A stretch of 64,000 nucleotides of DNA from Cohnella xylanilytica (lineage in GTDB: Bacteria > Bacillota > Bacilli > Paenibacillales > Paenibacillaceae), in the NCBI RefSeq assembly GCF_014212175.1, contig NZ_JACJVR010000005.1, positions 62,001 through 126,000 of the forward strand. Reading direction: 5' to 3'. The notes under the pieces were generated by a model. The model was not told where the DNA came from. It made no database searches and worked only from the letters and a program-made list of their open reading frames with translations. A program made the position numbers and the translations under genes. Shown here piece after piece: positions 60,526 through 64,000 of this stretch. Numbering within the stretch: the stretch's first letter is position 1; every line of letters starts with the position of its first letter.

Positions 60526-60541
60526 GGCCGTTTCTTCGTTC

Positions 60542-60578
60542 GCGAAGGCCCTTGCCAAGAGGGCCTTTCGCTTTTTTT
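60542..60578 (+). terminator. Intrinsic terminator after the small membrane protein gene
   Basis: GCGAAGGCCC / GGGCCTTTCGC with one bulge, then seven T. Confidence 0.85.
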
Positions 60579-60640
60579 CGCGGGCGAATCCGTTTATAAT
60601 AGGATGGAATAGCTTTATTAGGAAAGGAAGAGTACATAAT

Positions 60641-61132
60641 ATGGCATCCGAATATTCCTTCGATATCGTCTCCAAGGTGGATATGCAGGAAGTCAACAAC
60701 GCGGTCACCCAAGCGCTGAAGGAGATCGAGACGCGCTTCGACTTCAAGGGCAGCAAGAGCAGCATCAAGCTGGAAGGCGAATCTCTCGTCGTCGCTTCGG
60801 ACGACGAATACCGGCTGAAGAGCGTGCTGGACATTCTCCAGTCCAAGCTGATCAAGCGCGGCGTGCCGATTCGCAATCTCGACTACGGCAAGATCGAGCC
60901 GGCCGCCGGGCAGACCGTTCGGCAGACGATCAAGATGAAGCAGGGCGTCGACCAGGAGAACGCGAAGAAGATCAACATCCTGATCCGCGACTCCAAGCTG
61001 AAGGTCAAGAGCCAGATCCAGGGCGACCAGCTGCGCGTCACCGGCAAGAGCAAGGACGATCTCCAGGCGGTTATGGGGCTGCTGCGCGGAGCCGATCTGA
61101 CGGTCGACCTGCAATTCGTCAATTACCGTTAA
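60641..61132 (+). CDS. YajQ-family nucleotide-binding protein (UPF0234)
   Basis: 163 residues, the normal length: [23 protein letters not shown] (ends SEYSFD and AVTQA), [15 protein letters not shown], and [27 protein letters not shown]. YajQ proteins bind nucleotides (cyclic di-GMP in some Gram-negatives). TATAAT at 60595-60600 is a candidate -10 with no clear -35; AGGAAAGGAAG precedes the ATG. Confidence 0.93.
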   Translation: MASEYSFDIVSKVDMQEVNNAVTQALKEIETRFDFKGSKSSIKLEGESLVVASDDEYRLKSVLDILQSKLIKRGVPIRNLDYGKIEPAAGQTVRQTIKMKQGVDQENAKKINILIRDSKLKVKSQIQGDQLRVTGKSKDDLQAVMGLLRGADLTVDLQFVNYR

Positions 61133-61204
61133 TTTCCGGCGCGAGCCGCCGATGACGCCGCTTCCTCGAGGCTTCGGAGCCGGAAGGAAGCTTTTTGCGG
61201 TATT

Positions 61205-61233
61205 TTGACACGTTACGGGGCTTCGTTTATACT
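61205..61233 (+). promoter_or_regulatory. Sigma-A promoter of rimO-pgsA-cinA
   Basis: TTGACA (61205-61210), 17 bases, TATACT (61228-61233), 52 bases before rimO. Confidence 0.8.
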
Positions 61234-61284
61234 GATTGCAGTTAAATTTGGAAAGTTCGGACGAACATATGGGGGAAGGCAGCG

Positions 61285-62619
61285 ATGATCGAGAAAGTCA
61301 GCGTCGTGACACTGGGCTGCGAGAAAAATCTGGTCGATTCCGAGATCATGTCGGGGCTCATCCACCAGCGCGGGTATTCGCTCGTGGACAAACCCGAGGA
61401 TGCGACGGTCGTTATCGTCAATACGTGCGGATTCATCGACGCGGCGAAGGAAGAATCGGTGAATACGATTCTAAATCTCGCCGAATTGAAAGAGACGGCC
61501 CGATTGAAGGCGCTTATCGTCTCCGGCTGCCTGACGCAGCGGTACAAGGAAGAATTGATGAAGGAGATGCCCGAGATCGACGGCATCGTCGGAACGGGCG
61601 ACTTCTACAAGATCAACGATATTATCGACGAGGCGCTCGGCGGCCGCAAGCCCGTCTACGTGGGCAATCCGGTCTTCACGTACGAGGAGAACCATCCCCG
61701 TCTTCTGTCGACGCCGCGCCATACGGCGTACCTGAAGATCGCGGAAGGCTGCGACAACGCCTGCACGTTCTGCAGCATTCCGATCATGCGCGGGAAGTTC
61801 CGCAGCCGCTCGATCGAATCGATCGTCGCCGAAGCCGCCCAGCTCGCCGCGCAGGGAGTCAAGGAGATCAGCCTGATCGCCCAGGACTCGACGAACTACG
61901 GAACGGATCTGTACGACGGCTTCAAGCTGCCCGAGCTGCTGAACCGCGTCAGCGAAGTGCCCGGCGTCGAGTGGGTGCGGCTGCATTACGCGTATCCGGG
62001 CTTCTTCACCGACGAGCTGATCGACGCGATCGCGAGCAACCCGAAGATCTGCAACTATATCGACATGCCTCTTCAGCATAGCGAAGACCGCATTCTGAAG
62101 CGGATGCGCCGTCCCGGCCGGCAGCGCGACGTGCGCGAGCTCGTCGCCAAGATCCGCGCCCGCATTCCGGACGTCGCGCTCCGGACTTCGATGATCGTCG
62201 GCTTCCCGGGCGAGACGGAGGAGGACTTCGCCAATCTGTGCGACTTCGTCCGCGAGATGAAGTTCGACCGCCTCGGCGTCTTCACGTACTCCAGGGAAGA
62301 GGACACTCCGGCGGACCGTCTTCCGGAAGAGGACCATCTCCCCGACGAGGTGAAGCAATACCGCGCGCATACGCTGATGGAGATTCAACGCGAGGTCGCG
62401 CAGCAGAATTCGGCCAAGTACGTCGGGCGTACGATCGACGTTCTGGTGGAGAAGTACGACGGCCGCAGCGACGTGTTCATCGGCCGGAGCCAATACGACG
62501 CGCCCGAAGTGGACGGCGAGGTGTTCATCACCGGCTGCCGCCCGGAGATCGGCGAGATTCGCAAGGTCCGCATCACCCATGCCTACGAGTACGATTTGTC
62601 GGGGGAGGGAATCGCTTGA
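61285..62619 (+). CDS. rimO: Ribosomal protein S12 methylthiotransferase RimO
   Basis: 444 residues. UPF0004 domain cysteines in VTLGCEKNLVDSE, VNTCGFIDAAKEES and VSGCLTQRY hold one 4Fe-4S cluster; the radical SAM triad is CDNACTFCSIP, with the second cluster. A C-terminal TRAM domain starts near QNSAKYVGRTIDVLVE. RimO methylthiolates Asp89 of ribosomal protein S12. GGGGGAAGG lies before the ATG. It overlaps pgsA by four bases. Confidence 0.96.
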   Translation: MIEKVSVVTLGCEKNLVDSEIMSGLIHQRGYSLVDKPEDATVVIVNTCGFIDAAKEESVNTILNLAELKETARLKALIVSGCLTQRYKEELMKEMPEIDGIVGTGDFYKINDIIDEALGGRKPVYVGNPVFTYEENHPRLLSTPRHTAYLKIAEGCDNACTFCSIPIMRGKFRSRSIESIVAEAAQLAAQGVKEISLIAQDSTNYGTDLYDGFKLPELLNRVSEVPGVEWVRLHYAYPGFFTDELIDAIASNPKICNYIDMPLQHSEDRILKRMRRPGRQRDVRELVAKIRARIPDVALRTSMIVGFPGETEEDFANLCDFVREMKFDRLGVFTYSREEDTPADRLPEEDHLPDEVKQYRAHTLMEIQREVAQQNSAKYVGRTIDVLVEKYDGRSDVFIGRSQYDAPEVDGEVFITGCRPEIGEIRKVRITHAYEYDLSGEGIA

Positions 62620-63239
62620 ATCTGGCGAACCGGATTACGCTCGCGCGCATTTTTCTCGTCCCGATCGTGGCGTTCTTCCTGCTGATTAAGCTGAACGTCT
62701 CGCCGCTGAACATCGGCAGCTACTCGATCTCCTACAACCAGATCTTCGCGCTGCTGCTGTTCATTCTCGCGGCCAGCACGGACGGGCTGGACGGCTATAT
62801 CGCCCGCAAGCGCAAGATCGTGACCAATCTCGGCAAGCTGCTCGATCCGCTCGCGGATAAGCTGCTGGTCGGCGCGGTGCTCATCTCGCTCGTCGAGATG
62901 GGCAAGCTCGACGCCTGGGTCGCCATCGTCATCATCAGCCGCGAATGGGCGGTGACGGGCCTGCGCCAGGTGGCGCTGCTCGAAGGCGTCGTTCTCGCGG
63001 CGAGCAAATGGGGCAAGTGGAAGACGACGATCCAGATCGCGATGATCGTCGTGCTGCTGCTCAACAACCTGCCGTTCGAATTCATCCACGTTCCGGTCGA
63101 TACGATCGTCGTATGGGCGGCCGCGATCATCACCGTCTACTCGGGGATCGACTACTTCGTGAAGAACAAGACTCTGATTATCGAATCTTCGAATTCGGGA
63201 CCGGGTTCCGGTTCCAAAGAGGTGAAGCGCGACGCATGA
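62616..63239 (+). CDS. pgsA: CDP-diacylglycerol-glycerol-3-phosphate 3-phosphatidyltransferase
   Basis: 207 residues from TTG at 62616 (GGGGGAGG 7 bases upstream; the TTGA overlaps the rimO stop). Five or six membrane helices. The CDP-alcohol motif is TDGLDGYIARKRKIVTN followed by GKLLDPLADKLL, the D-G-x2-A-R-x8-G-x3-D-x3-D pattern. It makes phosphatidylglycerophosphate, the precursor of phosphatidylglycerol. Followed by cinA with an ATGA overlap. Confidence 0.95.
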   Translation: MNLANRITLARIFLVPIVAFFLLIKLNVSPLNIGSYSISYNQIFALLLFILAASTDGLDGYIARKRKIVTNLGKLLDPLADKLLVGAVLISLVEMGKLDAWVAIVIISREWAVTGLRQVALLEGVVLAASKWGKWKTTIQIAMIVVLLLNNLPFEFIHVPVDTIVVWAAAIITVYSGIDYFVKNKTLIIESSNSGPGSGSKEVKRDA

Positions 63240-64000
63240 GAGCGGAGATTATCGCGGTCGGGACGGAGCTGCTTCTCGGCCAGATCGTCAACACGAACGC
63301 CCAGTATCTGTCGCAAGGCCTGGCAGAGCTGGGCATTGACGTTTATTACCAGACGGTCGTGGGAGACAACGCGGATCGGATCCGGGCGGCGATCGAGACG
63401 GCGCGGGGACGGGCGGACCTGCTCGTGTTCACGGGCGGGCTCGGGCCTACGCTCGACGACTTGACGCGGGACGTGCTGGCCGCCTATCTCGGGCGCGCCA
63501 TCGTCACGCACGAGCCGACGATGCGCAAGATCGAGGAGCTGTTCATGGGACGCGGCACGGCCTTCGTGGAGAGCAATCGCAGGCAGGCGCACCTCGTGGA
63601 AGGGGCGACCCCTCTGCGCAACGACACGGGCCTTGCCGTCGGCAACGCCTTGTCCGTCGATGGGACTCATTATCTATTGCTGCCGGGACCGCCGCGCGAG
63701 ATGAAGCCGATGTTCGAGAACGACGGCAGAACGTGGCTGCGGGGCGCGCTCGGGGAGGCGAACGCGCTTCATTCGGTCATGCTCAAGTTCAGCGGGATCG
63801 GCGAATCGATGCTGGAGGATCTGCTTATCGACCTCATCCGCGAGCAGAACGACCCGACGATCGCCCCTTACGCGAAGGAAGGGGAGGTCGCGATCCGCGT
63901 CTCGACGAAGGCGGGGAACGCAGAGGAAGCGGCGAGGAAGCTGGAGCCGACGCTGCAGGAGATCCGTTCGCGCACGAAGGGATACTTGTACGCGGAAGAG
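63236..64000 (+). CDS. cinA: CinA-family protein, competence/damage-inducible (3' truncated by window edge)
   Basis: 255 residues visible, reading frame open to the window end. MRAEIIAVGTELLLGQIVNTN, VFTGGLGPTLDDLTRDVL and LLPGPPREMKPMF are the MoCF_biosynth/COG1058 (pyrophosphatase) domain. The C-terminal PncC (nicotinamide-nucleotide amidase) domain lies beyond the edge. In Bacillus, cinA precedes recA and follows pgsA, as here. The start is the ATG of the ATGA overlap with pgsA; GAGGTGAAG is upstream. Confidence 0.95.
   Translation, partial: MRAEIIAVGTELLLGQIVNTNAQYLSQGLAELGIDVYYQTVVGDNADRIRAAIETARGRADLLVFTGGLGPTLDDLTRDVLAAYLGRAIVTHEPTMRKIEELFMGRGTAFVESNRRQAHLVEGATPLRNDTGLAVGNALSVDGTHYLLLPGPPREMKPMFENDGRTWLRGALGEANALHSVMLKFSGIGESMLEDLLIDLIREQNDPTIAPYAKEGEVAIRVSTKAGNAEEAARKLEPTLQEIRSRTKGYLYAEE

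Overview
The window is a 64 kb block of Firmicutes chromosome with high GC content, most likely from Paenibacillaceae (Cohnella or a GC-rich Paenibacillus). The grounds are: a gene order that tracks the Bacillus subtilis trp-his-tyr / qcrABC / ypj-dapB-mgsA-bsh-cca-birA-panBCD-dinG / asnS-dnaD and dpaAB-dapGA-rnjB-tepA-spoIIIE-ymf-rodZ-pgsA-cinA segments; endospore genes (ypjB, dpaAB, sleB, spoIIIE, tepA); bacillithiol genes; GGAGG ribosome binding sites; and frequent TTG/GTG starts. Nearly every gene is on the + strand. Only a YitT-family and an EamA-family membrane protein are on the - strand. No rRNA, tRNA, insertion sequence, prophage or CRISPR array was seen.

Layout: (1) 1-5703, the end of the tryptophan operon (trpC', trpF, trpB, trpA) followed by hisC and tyrA. 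(2) 5704-8068, a predicted small RNA with a consensus promoter and cre-like sites, then an ECF sigma / zinc-finger anti-sigma / histidine-phosphatase operon. (3) 8156-11585, a protein of unknown function, a decayed gamma-carbonic-anhydrase pseudogene, a lone IDEAL-domain protein, a CE7 acetyl esterase and ypiF. (4) 11745-16546, the menaquinol:cytochrome c oxidoreductase qcrABC, then ypjA, ypjB and the convergent yitT-type gene. (5) 16730-23642, MazG-like, TPR, dapB, mgsA, bshB1, bshA, cca and birA. (6) 23649-24828 (-), an EamA exporter behind a purine riboswitch. (7) 24900-28057, an attenuator leader and panBCD, then a TPR protein. (8) 28105-33521, dinG, rex, a mtaD-like deaminase and ypmB.

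(9) 33756-37846, an FtsH-like protease without an external domain together with a small membrane-anchored partner, then a second ECF sigma / anti-sigma pair. (10) 37860-41449, T-box-controlled serC, a 3-hydroxyacyl-CoA dehydrogenase and ackA. (11) 41615-49630, asnS, dnaD, the dipicolinate/lysine genes dpaAB-dapG-dapA, and rnjB. (12) 49803-64000, tepA, ylzJ, spoIIIE, sleB, the yfmF/yfmH M16 pair, an SDR, ymfJ, ymfK, rodZ, a 53-residue membrane protein, yajQ, rimO, pgsA and the beginning of cinA.

Most genes are tightly packed, with ATGA/GTGA start-stop overlaps (trpF-trpB-trpA, sigma-anti-sigma-phosphatase, panB-panC, dinG-rex, hbd-ackA, dpaA-dpaB, tepA-ylzJ, yfmH-SDR, pgsA-cinA), so translational coupling is widespread. 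The most unusual signals lie between genes: the sRNA at about 5846-5933, the guanine-type ON riboswitch on the - strand at 24690-24760, the panBCD attenuator leader, the T-box before serC, hairpins that overlap ribosome binding sites, and two tandem-repeat spacers (22455-22658 and 41473-41535).
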